Shown piece by piece: positions 1 to 7,693 of a DNA stretch of 34,549 nt. Location of the stretch: the NCBI GenBank assembly GCA_021731085.1, contig JAKFYB010000020.1, positions 1 through 34,549 of the forward strand, read 5' to 3'. A program made the translations under genes and the position numbers. Under the pieces are notes generated by a model. It ran no database searches. It was not told the DNA's origin and was given only the letters and a program-made list of their open reading frames with translations. Origin of the DNA: Dehalococcoidia bacterium (GTDB taxonomy: Bacteria > Chloroflexota > Dehalococcoidia > DSTF01 > JACRBR01). Every line of letters starts with the position of its first letter. The first letter of the stretch is position 1.

Positions 1-611
1 ACAAGCTCCGGCTGAACAAATGCTGCTTCAAGACCAGCGTCCTTAAAGTTGTCCGCGATTCTGTAGACATGCGCCAGTGCACCCAACCCGCTGGCATACA
101 ACAGGCGACCGTCTGATGCGTAGCACTCTTGCCAGTCTTGACCGCCTTCTTCCGTGCCAACGAGATTGAAGCACTCCGCATCCGTTAGACCTACGACTCT
201 ACCTGGCGCAGACGTAACCTCTGTGTTCAACGTCTGCAAGTCATCGAGGCCGAGGAATGCCGTCCCCTCCGGACGGGCCTTCGTTACACATTCCATATCT
301 TCCACCGCAACGGATTCGCCCTCCGATACGCAGAACCGGCTCTCGTTTCCCTCGATAGTCCACAAGAGCCTTCCGCCCTGTGCGCCGTCCCACGTGATCT
401 GAGCTTCACTGTTCGTGCCTGCCTCCGAGTTCCAAGTCATAGTCGCGATCCGGGCTCCGTCCGCATCCAAGATCTCGTAGTCTTGGCTAAATGTCGCGTG
501 CTTAAATTGATTGACGAGCTCGACATAGCGGGGGTCCACGGTTGCGGAGTCTTCTGAAGTGCAGGCGGCGGCGATCGGCAAAAATGCCAAAATGAGGGCC
601 AGAATTTTCAC
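1..611 (-). CDS. Putative lipoprotein, partial (C-terminus beyond window)
   Basis: Reading the minus strand from a GTG at 609-611 gives an open frame of 203 codons that runs off the left edge. It begins MKILALILAFLPIAAACTSE, a short signal peptide followed by a lipobox-like site ending in Cys17, so the product is probably a lipid-anchored exported protein. The mature part is acidic and contains four further Cys residues (in contexts RFCVSE, MECVT, AECFN, QECYA), which could form disulfides. I recognise no family. It lies inside the integrated element whose recombinase is at 1339-3060; a lipoprotein cargo could affect surface properties or phage superinfection, but that is speculation. No strong ribosome-binding site precedes the GTG. 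Confidence 0.7.
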   Translation of the reverse strand, partial: MKILALILAFLPIAAACTSEDSATVDPRYVELVNQFKHATFSQDYEILDADGARIATMTWNSEAGTNSEAQITWDGAQGGRLLWTIEGNESRFCVSEGESVAVEDMECVTKARPEGTAFLGLDDLQTLNTEVTSAPGRVVGLTDAECFNLVGTEEGGQDWQECYASDGRLLYASGLGALAHVYRIADNFKDAGLEAAFVQPEL

Positions 612-636
612 ACAAGCAGCGTACAAGAAACGCTGA

Positions 637-657
637 AAGCCCCCTATTTGGGGGCTT
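637..657 (-). terminator. Hairpin terminator candidate
   Basis: A perfect 8-bp stem (AAGCCCCC, loop TATTT, GGGGGCTT) lies between the small membrane protein gene (ends 679) and the lipoprotein gene (starts 611). On the minus strand it is followed by only a short T stretch, so it is a weak but plausible intrinsic terminator or attenuator. Confidence 0.5.
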
Positions 658-678
658 CGTCGTCGTCAGTCGATAGCC

Positions 679-849
679 CTAGTACGGCGCAATTGTGGTG
701 ATGATCACGACCAGGAGAAGCCAAGTCCCCATGCTAGTGAGCAGATACGCGGGAACCACGATCCAATAACTCTGAGGCAAACGCCGCGCGACCAAAGCGC
801 CTACCGCAAGCCCCGCAAGTCCAGTCAGCACAAAGCCGATGGGATGCAT
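679..849 (-). CDS. Small two-helix membrane protein
   Basis: An ATG at 847-849 opens a 56-residue frame ending in TAG at 679-681. It begins MHPIGFVLTGLAGLAVGALV, continues with a basic turn (ARRLP), and a second hydrophobic stretch (WIVVPAYLL onward to LLLVVIITTIAPY). Two transmembrane helices with a short polar loop are therefore predicted. No family is recognised and no clear Shine-Dalgarno is seen. It shares strand and probably origin with the lipoprotein downstream, both as cargo of the integrated element. Coding status rests on the hydrophobic pattern and an intact frame, so it stays hypothetical. Confidence 0.5.
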   Translation of the reverse strand: MHPIGFVLTGLAGLAVGALVARRLPQSYWIVVPAYLLTSMGTWLLLVVIITTIAPY

Positions 850-1159
850 GCTCTAAGTATCGGCCGAGAGCGTCCTATTCGGTGGCCTTCGTCGTCGGTG
901 CGGGGGCGGTCAAAACCACGGGTCTCCCAAATCCAGATATTAAGAGTAGGAGGGTGAAGACTCCGCAGCCTTGGCTGCTGTCCAAAGCTGACCTGCGTAG
1001 AAAGGGCCTCCAGCCTCCCTTCTGGGCCTCTAGGGCCTCCTATGGAGCAAGAAACCGCAGGCGTTGAGGCCTCAGGAGGCCCAGACTCCCGTTGGCAAGA
1101 AACCACGCATGAGAACTATCCTAGAGTCATTGGCTAGAGGCAGCATCAAGGAGGCGACA
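850..1159. other. Non-coding stretch with short repeats ahead of the recombinase genes
   Basis: This 310-bp gap separates the minus-strand membrane protein from the plus-strand recombinase pair. It holds an inverted repeat GCAGCC-TT-GGCTGC (965-978), several copies of GGCCTC between about 1000 and 1075, the palindrome TGAGGCCTCA near 1065, and two copies of GCAAGAAACC about 44 bp apart. These could be operator sites for control of the recombinase. No convincing gene was seen. Confidence 0.35.
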
Positions 1160-1342
1160 GTGACCAAGAGACTCATCCCGACCGGCGAGTGCTGGTGTAG
1201 GTGCGGCGCCGAGGTTCCCCTCGGCAAGTTCTTCTTGCAGGGACACGACCGCCGAGCAGTCCAGCGAGTGATCGTGGAGGTCTACGGCAGCACGCCTGAC
1301 TTCCTCCGCAAGGTGGGCTACGCGCCCAAGGAGGCCCGATGA
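1160..1342 (+). CDS. Small Cys-containing protein upstream of the recombinase
   Basis: The GTG at 1160 is chosen because a strong Shine-Dalgarno, AAGGAGG, lies five bases upstream; longer in-frame starts lack one. The 60-residue product has the core GECWCRCGAEVPLGKFFLQG followed by HDRRA, resembling small phage- and element-associated proteins with a CxCxCG...F.pGHD pattern, probably metal-binding. The rest is a short helical tail. Its stop overlaps the recombinase start (ATGA at 1339-1342), so the two are translationally coupled. A role as a recombination directionality factor or regulator is conceivable from position alone. Function unknown. Confidence 0.7.
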   Translation: MTKRLIPTGECWCRCGAEVPLGKFFLQGHDRRAVQRVIVEVYGSTPDFLRKVGYAPKEAR

Positions 1343-3060
1343 GAGTAGCGATCTACACGCGCGTTTCCACGGAAGAGCAAGCAGCGGAGGAAAAGCTGTC
1401 CCTCACTGATCAAGAGGAGGTGTGTAGGGCGTGGTGCGCGAACAAGGGCTACCTCGTTGTCGGCGTATACTCAGACCCCGGCGTCAGTGGCGGCACCACC
1501 GAGAGGCCAGGACTTCAAGCTGCGCTGTCCGCCGCGAGGGGCGACGAGTACGACGTGCTGCTAGCGAAGTGCATGGACCGCCTGACTCGCGACACGGATC
1601 ACGGTGGGTACCTCGCGACGATCCTCAGCACCAACAACGTCAGCATCCGGCTGGTGGATGAGGAGTTTGACGAGACTCCCATCGGCAAGCTGATGCGCAC
1701 GATCAGCACATGGCGAGGAGAGGAGGAGCGCGAGAAGTTCCGCAAGAGAGGACTCGTCGGCAGGAAGGGTCGAGCAAAGGCAGGGAAGTCCAACGCTCCA
1801 ACGCAGGCGTACGGCTACAGTCGCGAGGCAACCTATGACGCTGAAACTGGAAAGCTCCTCACTGAGAAGCTCGTCGTGGATGAGTTCGAGGGCGCGTGGG
1901 TGCGCAAGGTCTTTGACCTCTACCTCCTTGAGGGCATGGCGATCCGGCAGATCGCGTTCGTCCTCAACGAGGCTGGTGTACCGACACGCAGGAAACCCTC
2001 AGCAAAGTGCAGCGGTCGATGGAGTGCCGAGCCAGTGCGACGGATCTTGACGCGGGAGGCCTACACCGGCACCGGCTGGCAGAACGTCCGTGAGACCGTG
2101 AAGAAGAACGGCAAGAAAAAGCACTTCAAGATTCGGCCTCGTGAGGAGTGGTTGGAAATCGCGTTTCCTCCGATCATCGACATCGCGACCTTCGAGGCGA
2201 CGCAGGAGAAGATCAAGCAGAACAAACCATGGAGGCGTCCTGCTCCGGGTCGATCCTCTCGCCACCTTCTGCAAGGGCTGGTCTTCTGCTCAGAGTGCGG
2301 CAACAAGCTCCTGAGTCACACCGGAGGAGGCAAGGAGAGACAACGACTGGGCTACATCTGCCAGACCCAACTCCGACGGGGCACGGACTGCCGCAAACCG
2401 ATGTGGCTCAAGGCTGTCGATCTCGAAGGCCCTGTCTGGACGCGCATCGCGGAGGCCTGCAAGAACCCTGACCTCTGGGTGGAGGCGAGCGAGGCCCACG
2501 ACGAGGTGACTGGCGAGCTAGAGACCAACGCTGGTCGGTTGCTTGAGGACGTGAGGTCCAAGAGAGGGAAGGCCTTGGAGGAGAGGCAGCGGTTGGTGCG
2601 CTCGGTGGCTACCGGCACCCTGTCTGGCTCTGACCGCGACGTGAAGGCCCTCATGGGGGAGTACGACGAGAGGATCGCGGCGTGGGACCACGAACTCGAA
2701 AGGTTGGAGGTCAGGACAGGTCAGCGACGACGCCAAGCAGTGGAGAGGGAACAGGCCGAGGCTCTAGCCAAGGCGATCGGTGCCAAGGTGGACCGGCTCT
2801 CCTTCGAGCAGCGGAGCGAACTTCTGCGAGCGATGGTGCGCCGGATCTGGGTGGACAGAGAGGGCAGCATCAGCATCGAGGCTGGGATTCCGTATCTGGA
2901 ACAGGGTGAGGCGGTAGACCCAATCAGTCCTTTGATCTCGGAGAAGTCGACGCCATGCCAGACGGCGCGTGTCCCCGAAGACGCACATGGCCTACGTGAC
3001 GCGGTTGGGATGAGCGGCTCATCTCCGGACAGGTGGTTTAGAACGGCGCCGACGTTCTGA
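1339..3060 (+). CDS. Large serine recombinase (site-specific integrase)
   Basis: A 573-residue serine recombinase that cuts and rejoins attachment sites to integrate or excise its element. The resolvase-type catalytic domain covers about residues 1-150 and starts MRVAIYTRVS with nucleophile Ser10. A recombinase DNA-binding domain follows (about 175-290), then a zinc ribbon (FCSECGNKLL...YICQ...DCRKP, about 315-355) and a coiled-coil segment (about 400-470). Roughly the last 40 residues, past base 2930, are encoded by antisense comM DNA, so the C-terminal tail is chimeric. Arginine codons AGA and AGG are frequent here, unlike the CGN-rich chromosomal genes, consistent with transfer. The identification is firm; the target being comM is read from the junction. 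Confidence 0.95.
   Translation: MRVAIYTRVSTEEQAAEEKLSLTDQEEVCRAWCANKGYLVVGVYSDPGVSGGTTERPGLQAALSAARGDEYDVLLAKCMDRLTRDTDHGGYLATILSTNNVSIRLVDEEFDETPIGKLMRTISTWRGEEEREKFRKRGLVGRKGRAKAGKSNAPTQAYGYSREATYDAETGKLLTEKLVVDEFEGAWVRKVFDLYLLEGMAIRQIAFVLNEAGVPTRRKPSAKCSGRWSAEPVRRILTREAYTGTGWQNVRETVKKNGKKKHFKIRPREEWLEIAFPPIIDIATFEATQEKIKQNKPWRRPAPGRSSRHLLQGLVFCSECGNKLLSHTGGGKERQRLGYICQTQLRRGTDCRKPMWLKAVDLEGPVWTRIAEACKNPDLWVEASEAHDEVTGELETNAGRLLEDVRSKRGKALEERQRLVRSVATGTLSGSDRDVKALMGEYDERIAAWDHELERLEVRTGQRRRQAVEREQAEALAKAIGAKVDRLSFEQRSELLRAMVRRIWVDREGSISIEAGIPYLEQGEAVDPISPLISEKSTPCQTARVPEDAHGLRDAVGMSGSSPDRWFRTAPTF
2915..2945. other. Element-chromosome junction (attachment site)
   Basis: On the minus strand, recognisable ComM protein sequence runs to Val-Asp-Phe-Ser-Glu-Ile-Lys-Gly and then stops at about base 2930, where a ComM protein would continue with the residues leading to its ATPase P-loop. 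Beyond this point the DNA is recombinase coding sequence. The recombinational junction is therefore placed near 2925-2935; the exact crossover dinucleotide cannot be fixed without the other end. Confidence 0.75.
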
Positions 3061-3533
3061 ACCCCGTACACCGTCATGTCAGGCACGAGCGCAGCCTCCG
3101 CGGCGTCGATCGCGGGGACGTACGCCGTGCGGATGCCGCGATCGCGTGCCAGCGCGACCATCGGCAGCACTCCCTGCGTGTGCCGGACGGCGCCGTCCAG
3201 CGACAGTTCGCCAAGAAACACGCAATTCGTCACGTCGGCCATGACGCGACCGCCGGCAACCATGATGCCGACGGCGATCGGCAGGTCGTACGTTGGGCCT
3301 TCCTTCCGCAGGTCGGCTGGCGCGAGGTTGATGATGATTCGGCCGTTCGGGAACAAGAAGCCGCTGTTCTTGATCGCCGACTCGACCCGGTCCTTCGCCT
3401 CTTTGACGGCCGTATCCGGCAGACCGACGAGCGCGAGACTGTTGAGCCCTCGTCGTGAGACGTCGACCTCACACTCGACGATTTCGCCTTCGAGGCCGAC
3501 GATCGCACAGGACAAGACTTTAGCGAGTGGCAT
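2929..3533 (-). pseudogene. comM: ComM/YifB Mg-chelatase-like ATPase, N-terminal fragment interrupted by element
   Basis: Starting at the ATG 3531-3533 the frame reads MPLAKVLSCAIVGLEGEIVE, the standard start of ComM/YifB proteins, a hexameric helicase-type ATPase that in other bacteria promotes branch migration during natural transformation. The fragment covers the N-terminal S5-like domain (ALVGLPDTAVKEAKDRV, NLAPADLRKEG, YDLPIAVGI, FLGELSLDG) for about 200 residues, against roughly 500 for the family. It lacks the Walker A/B ATPase core. The open frame continues into antisense recombinase sequence to 2721 but that part is not ComM. The remainder should lie at the far end of the element, left of this window. 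Confidence 0.9.
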
Positions 3534-3558
3534 GCGCTGACTATCCCATGCAGAACAC

Positions 3559-4197
3559 TTGTTCGCAATCACGTTACGTCGACTTTACATGATTCTTTTT
3601 CGATTGCCCTCCCGCCGAGACATGTCGATACTCGCCCTGAACAGGTCGCGGCGAGCGGGGAGAACGGTGTTGAGCGAGGGCGAACTCATTGTCATCGCGC
3701 TGCGCCTGCTGATCCCCCTCCTCATCCTGCGCAACCCACTCGTCGGCGGTTTGGCGGCGATGGCGATCGACGCGCTCGACGTTGTCATCATCGAGCTGAT
3801 TGGTCTCGGCGGCTTCGGCGACCACTACGCGCAGCTCGACAAACTGCTCGACACCTACTACCTGACAATCGAGCTGTACGTCGCATGGAGCTGGGAGATC
3901 TGGGCCAAGGCGCCCGCAGTGTTCCTATACGTATACCGCGTGATCGGCGTCATTCTGTTCGAGATCACGGGCACGCGTTGGCTGCTGCTCGTCTTCCCGA
4001 ACATGTTCGAGAACTGGTGGCTGTACTGCGTCATCGTTGCCCGCTTCTTTCCGAGCATCTACCCACGCTCGTACAAGACCGTGGCGATTCCGATGGTGCT
4101 GTTGCTCATTCCGAAGCTGGCGCAGGAATACCTCCTACACTTCGCGGAGGTGCAGCCCTGGGACTGGATCAAGCGGAATATCCTGGGCATCGCCTAG
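3559..4197 (+). CDS. Multi-pass membrane protein of unknown function
   Basis: An up to 212-residue protein with about four or five hydrophobic segments, e.g. LIVIALRLLIPLLIL, LAAMAIDALDVVIIELIGL, AVFLYVYRVIGVILFEI, WLYCVIVARFF and VAIPMVLLLIPKLA. It is rich in aromatic residues. The first in-frame start is at 3559, but a GTG at 3667 preceded by a purine-rich GGGGAG is an attractive alternative giving 176 residues that start right before the first membrane segment. The gene is divergent from the comM fragment and its stop codon overlaps that of the convergent esterase (CTAG at 4194-4197). No family recognised. Confidence 0.75.
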   Translation: MFAITLRRLYMILFRLPSRRDMSILALNRSRRAGRTVLSEGELIVIALRLLIPLLILRNPLVGGLAAMAIDALDVVIIELIGLGGFGDHYAQLDKLLDTYYLTIELYVAWSWEIWAKAPAVFLYVYRVIGVILFEITGTRWLLLVFPNMFENWWLYCVIVARFFPSIYPRSYKTVAIPMVLLLIPKLAQEYLLHFAEVQPWDWIKRNILGIA

Positions 4198-5216
4198 TCA
4201 GGCACAGTGGAACCACCGCTGTCATCGGTAGACCCGGTGGACATCGCGACGAAGAACTCCCAGATCGCCTGTGTCGCATCGATCTGCTTGTTCGTCGCGC
4301 CGAAGGTTTCGACCGGCAGTTCGGCCGATCCCGGCCAGGTGTGGCCGCCGCCAATGAGCGTGTACAGGAGCACAATGCCATCGCCGGCCGGACAGCGGAT
4401 GTACGTCGAAAGCTCGACTTCGGTTGACGGGCGGGTGATCTGCGCGAGAGCGTCGCAGCCAAACTCGCGCGCGTACTCACTAAGAACACGGCGCGTTGGG
4501 AGAAAGACACCGCCGCCCCGCTCCGGAGGGTTCACGCCACCCTCAAACGGCACCTGCGGGTCGGCCATCCCGTGGAATGCGATCCACGGCAGCGGGCTCT
4601 TGCAGTCCGAGTACGTCGCCGAAACGGTCCCGATCCCCGCGAACATGTCCGGGAGTTCGCATCCGACGCGCTGGGCCATGCCGCCACCATTGGACCAGCC
4701 CACTGCGTACACGCGAGTTTCGTCGATGCATAGGTCTGTCTGCAGTTTGGTGACAAGGTCGTCCGTGAATTGCACGTCGTCCACGATCGTCACATCGCCA
4801 TCGTCGTTCCAGCGGGGTGGCACTTCCGTCCCATTCGGATACACGACGACGAACCCTTCTGCGTCCGCGAGGGCGTTGAACCGCGTGTAGTCGGCAATCG
4901 CTTGCGCGGACGACGCAAAGCCGTGATACACGACCACCAGGGGCTGAAGTTGGCCGCCATCGTACGCAGGCGGCACATGCACGATATAGGTGCGCTCCGA
5001 GCCACCGCTAGAGATTGTGCCCGGCTGATCACCCGGCGCGGCGGGACGTGCGGGCGTACAACCCTGCGCGGCCGTCGGCGAAGCGAGCACGGTGCCGTCG
5101 CTTATGACGGTCGGCGTGTTGCTCTCGTCGTCCCCACCACTCGAACATGCAGCGGCAAGGAGAACGAGCGCGGCGGTCAGCGGGGCGAGCGCGCGAATCA
5201 CGGCAGCAGGGTACAC
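4194..5216 (-). CDS. Secreted lipoprotein esterase, PHB-depolymerase/feruloyl-esterase type
   Basis: A 340-residue alpha/beta hydrolase. An N-terminal signal peptide ends in a lipobox-like LLAAACSS (Cys24), so the enzyme is probably lipid-anchored outside the membrane. The catalytic Ser lies in GWSNGG (Ser175), preceded by the oxyanion region VVVYHGF; FHGMADPQVPFEGG supplies the likely acid and GGGHTWPG the catalytic His. This pattern is that of the poly(3-hydroxybutyrate) depolymerase/LpqC-like esterase family (carbohydrate esterase family 1 relatives), which act on polyesters or feruloyl and acetyl esters. The exact substrate cannot be read. It may be co-transcribed with the acyl-CoA dehydrogenase gene that ends nine bases upstream. 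Confidence 0.85.
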   Translation of the reverse strand: MYPAAVIRALAPLTAALVLLAAACSSGGDDESNTPTVISDGTVLASPTAAQGCTPARPAAPGDQPGTISSGGSERTYIVHVPPAYDGGQLQPLVVVYHGFASSAQAIADYTRFNALADAEGFVVVYPNGTEVPPRWNDDGDVTIVDDVQFTDDLVTKLQTDLCIDETRVYAVGWSNGGGMAQRVGCELPDMFAGIGTVSATYSDCKSPLPWIAFHGMADPQVPFEGGVNPPERGGGVFLPTRRVLSEYAREFGCDALAQITRPSTEVELSTYIRCPAGDGIVLLYTLIGGGHTWPGSAELPVETFGATNKQIDATQAIWEFFVAMSTGSTDDSGGSTVPD

Positions 5217-5225
5217 GACGACCGA

Positions 5226-6449
5226 CTACAGCAGGTTGCTCGTCGCCTTGCGCGTGTTTCCGTCTTCCTTGAACCAGCCGAGCGTGTTTCGCGCGATCGT
5301 TTGCAGATGAACCTCGTCCGCGCCGTCGACCAGACGAGCGGAACGCGCGTTGCGCATCAGACGCTCCAGCGGCGTGTCCGTCGAGTATCCGAGCGCTCCG
5401 TGCACCTGGATTGCGCGGTCGACGACCTTCCAGAGCGTGTTCGCGACGTGGTACTTCGAGATCGCGACCTCGTGCTTGAAGGGCATGCCGTTCTCGATGA
5501 GGTATGCCGCGTGCATGACCATCAGCTTTGCCGCATATAACTCCATCACCGACTCCGAGATCATCCACTGAATCGCCTGCTTGTCGGCGAGCAATGAGCC
5601 GTGTGTGAAGCGATTCAGTGAGCGGTCGACCATCATCTCAAGCGCGATCTCGGCGTTGCCGATCCAGCGCATACAGTGCGCGAGCCGCGCCGGGCCGAGG
5701 CGGTATTGCCCGAGCAAGTGCCCATGGCCGCGCTCGCCGAGCATGGCGCTGTTGGGCACGCGGAGGTTCGTGATCTTGATTTCGCAGTGATTGCCGACGC
5801 CGGCCATCGTGTCGATGTCGCGCACCATCTCCCAACCGGGGTTCGGCAGGTCGACGAGAAAGGCGGAGTTGCGGGCCTGTGGTGGGTCAGCATCAGGGTC
5901 GGTCTGCGCGATGAGGATCGCGAAGCGTGCGCCCTTCGCGCCAGAAATAAACCACTTGTGTCCATTGATGACCCAGTCGTCGCCATCCTTCACCGCGCGT
6001 GTTTGGATCAGTGTCGGATCAGAGCCGGAGACCTCGGGCTCTGTCATCGCAAAGCATGATCGCGATTTGCCTTCGGAAAGCGGGCGTAGGTACTTCTCCT
6101 GCTGCTCAGGGTTCGCGGCGTGCAACAGCGTGTGCATGTTGCCCTCGTCCGGCGCCTGGGCGTTGATGATGTACGGCCCCATGCCAGTGCGACCAGCCTC
6201 TGCGGAGACGAAGGCCATCGCTACAGGGCCAAGGCCCATGCCCTTCCACTCGGCCGGCAAGTGCGGGTTCCAGAGCCCCAGATCCTGTGCGCGCTGGCGC
6301 AAGCCGACAATCGTGCCGATGTAGCTGTTGCGGTCAGATTCGTTGTCGCGAAGCTTTTGCTCCGCCGGGCGCACTTCTTCGTCCATGAAGCGGCGAACAC
6401 GGTCACGTACGTCCTGCACTTCAGGTGAGAGCGTAAAATCGATAGCCAT
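5226..6449 (-). CDS. Acyl-CoA dehydrogenase, ACAD10/11-like
   Basis: A 407-residue flavin-dependent acyl-CoA dehydrogenase. Motifs include APDEGNMHTL, SCFAMTEPEV, the FAD-contacting INGHKWFISGA, RLGPARLAHCMRW, IQVHGALGYSTDTPL and the C-terminal LVDGADEVH. This set (APDxGNM, RLGPxRxxHCMR, DGxDEVH) matches the clade of ACAD10/ACAD11, in which the usual catalytic Glu context is altered, rather than classical straight-chain dehydrogenases. Members of that clade work with an APH-type kinase to turn 4-hydroxyacyl-CoA into 2-enoyl-CoA through a phosphorylated intermediate; such a kinase is encoded divergently at 6583. The start ATG has a strong AGGAGG four bases upstream. Confidence 0.9.
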   Translation of the reverse strand: MAIDFTLSPEVQDVRDRVRRFMDEEVRPAEQKLRDNESDRNSYIGTIVGLRQRAQDLGLWNPHLPAEWKGMGLGPVAMAFVSAEAGRTGMGPYIINAQAPDEGNMHTLLHAANPEQQEKYLRPLSEGKSRSCFAMTEPEVSGSDPTLIQTRAVKDGDDWVINGHKWFISGAKGARFAILIAQTDPDADPPQARNSAFLVDLPNPGWEMVRDIDTMAGVGNHCEIKITNLRVPNSAMLGERGHGHLLGQYRLGPARLAHCMRWIGNAEIALEMMVDRSLNRFTHGSLLADKQAIQWMISESVMELYAAKLMVMHAAYLIENGMPFKHEVAISKYHVANTLWKVVDRAIQVHGALGYSTDTPLERLMRNARSARLVDGADEVHLQTIARNTLGWFKEDGNTRKATSNLL

Positions 6450-6515
6450 AGGGCCTCCTGTGTATGCGCGGCCCAGGGCCGGCGGAATGAACGCGATTCA
6501 GTTAGCGTCGCGGGG

Positions 6516-6544
6516 ATTGTAGACTGCGAGCCGCGGTGAGTCAC
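6516..6544 (-). promoter_or_regulatory. Sigma70-like promoter of the acyl-CoA dehydrogenase gene
   Basis: On the minus strand GTGACT (6539-6544) is followed after exactly 17 bases by TACAAT (6516-6521), close to the TTGACA/TATAAT consensus. It faces the dehydrogenase start at 6449, about 65 bases downstream. It is nearly identical in form to the gltB promoter (GTGACA-17-TACAAT). Confidence 0.55.
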
Positions 6545-6582
6545 GCGTCGGCGGTGAGCGCGAACAAGGGGAATCAGGGCAT

Positions 6583-7641
6583 ATGACGACGACTGAAGAC
6601 GTACCGGGCATCGTGTTCGAACGGCTTGTGCCGTGGTTCAGCGAGCACGTCGAGCCGGTGGAATCGCTGACGGCGAAGGTCATCGGCCACGGGCGCTCGA
6701 ATATCACCTACCGCATCGAATCAGGCGACAAGGCCTGGGTATTGCGGCGGCCGCCGCTTTCGCACGTGCTGCCGACCGCACACGACATGGTACGCGAGCA
6801 TCGCGTGATCTCGGCGCTGGAAGGCACCGGCATCCCGGTCCCGGACGCGATCGCCTTGTGCGAAGACAAGGAGGTGATCGGCGCGCAGTTCTACATCATG
6901 TCGTTCGTCGAAGGCATGATTGCGGCCGATCCGGTGGCGTTTGCCGCGAAGTATCCAGAGGAGGCGCGGCGCGGCGTCGGCGAGAACCTGATCGACACGC
7001 TGGCTGACCTCCACGCGGTTGATCCTGCGAAGGTCCGGCTGGGTGACTTCGGCAAGCCGGCAGGGTTCGTCGCGCGTCAGGTGAAGCGCTTCGCGGGCCA
7101 GATCGAGCAGCACAAGACGAAGCGCGACTTCCCGGAGCTGCCCGAGCTGGCGCGGCGCTTGCAGAACGCGATCCCGGAGGAGAGCGGCGACTTCTCGATC
7201 GTCCACGGCGACTATCGCATCGACAACTGTGTGCTCGGCGATGATGGCAAGATCGCGGCGATCCTGGACTGGGAGATGTCGAGCCTCGGCGATCCACTAA
7301 CGGATGTCGGCCTGATCTACATGTACTGGAATGACGCGCAGTCGGGATCGGTGACCGGCGTCGCGAGCAACTCCGTTACTGGCCAACCTGGTTTCCTGAG
7401 CCGGCGTGAGGCGCTGGAGCGCTACGCGACGCACAGTGGCCGCGACCTGAGCAACATCGATTTCTACATCCTGCTCGCGCACTTCAAACTCGCTGTCATC
7501 GTGGAGGGCATCTACGCGCGCTTTCTGGAGGGTGGCACGGTGGGCACGGGATTCGAGGCGACGGGGGCGCAAGCTGTGAACCTCGCGCGAAGCGGGCTTG
7601 CGGTCGCAGACCGGTCGTCGGTGGCGGCGCTACGGGGATAA
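6583..7641 (+). CDS. APH-family phosphotransferase (putative hydroxyacyl-CoA kinase)
   Basis: A 352-residue aminoglycoside-phosphotransferase/choline-kinase fold protein. The N-lobe carries GHGRSNITYRIE and the lysine-bearing strand region AWVLRRPP; the catalytic loop is IVHGDYRIDNCVLG (HxDxxxxN) and the metal-binding segment is AAILDWEMSSLGDPLTDVG. Despite the family name, these enzymes next to ACAD10/11-type dehydrogenases phosphorylate the hydroxyl of 4-hydroxyacyl-CoAs, as in mammalian ACAD10/11 and the LvaA step of levulinate use in Pseudomonas. The divergent arrangement with the dehydrogenase at 5226-6449, sharing a 133-bp intergenic region, supports that reading. Antibiotic resistance is unlikely. 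Confidence 0.88.
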   Translation: MTTTEDVPGIVFERLVPWFSEHVEPVESLTAKVIGHGRSNITYRIESGDKAWVLRRPPLSHVLPTAHDMVREHRVISALEGTGIPVPDAIALCEDKEVIGAQFYIMSFVEGMIAADPVAFAAKYPEEARRGVGENLIDTLADLHAVDPAKVRLGDFGKPAGFVARQVKRFAGQIEQHKTKRDFPELPELARRLQNAIPEESGDFSIVHGDYRIDNCVLGDDGKIAAILDWEMSSLGDPLTDVGLIYMYWNDAQSGSVTGVASNSVTGQPGFLSRREALERYATHSGRDLSNIDFYILLAHFKLAVIVEGIYARFLEGGTVGTGFEATGAQAVNLARSGLAVADRSSVAALRG

Positions 7642-7677
7642 TCTCTCGCCCGTTGGGCGCGCTCCCGGCGATGGTGA

Positions 7678-7693
7678 TGTTTCACGTGAAACA
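7678..7693. promoter_or_regulatory. parS-like ParB binding site 1
   Basis: TGTTTCACGTGAAACA is identical to the widely conserved chromosomal parS 16-mer bound by ParB. The palindrome extends here to GATGTTTCACGTGAAACATC and one base further on each side. It is intergenic, 36 bases after the kinase stop codon. Confidence 0.9.

Noticed and set aside
825-1106. 93-codon minus-strand frame before the recombinase
   Set aside because: It overlaps the start of the membrane protein gene in another frame, has no ribosome-binding site, and its translation shows no structure.
6583-7641. Aminoglycoside resistance gene
   Set aside because: The APH fold is shared by many metabolic kinases, and pairing with an ACAD10/11-type dehydrogenase points to acyl-CoA metabolism.
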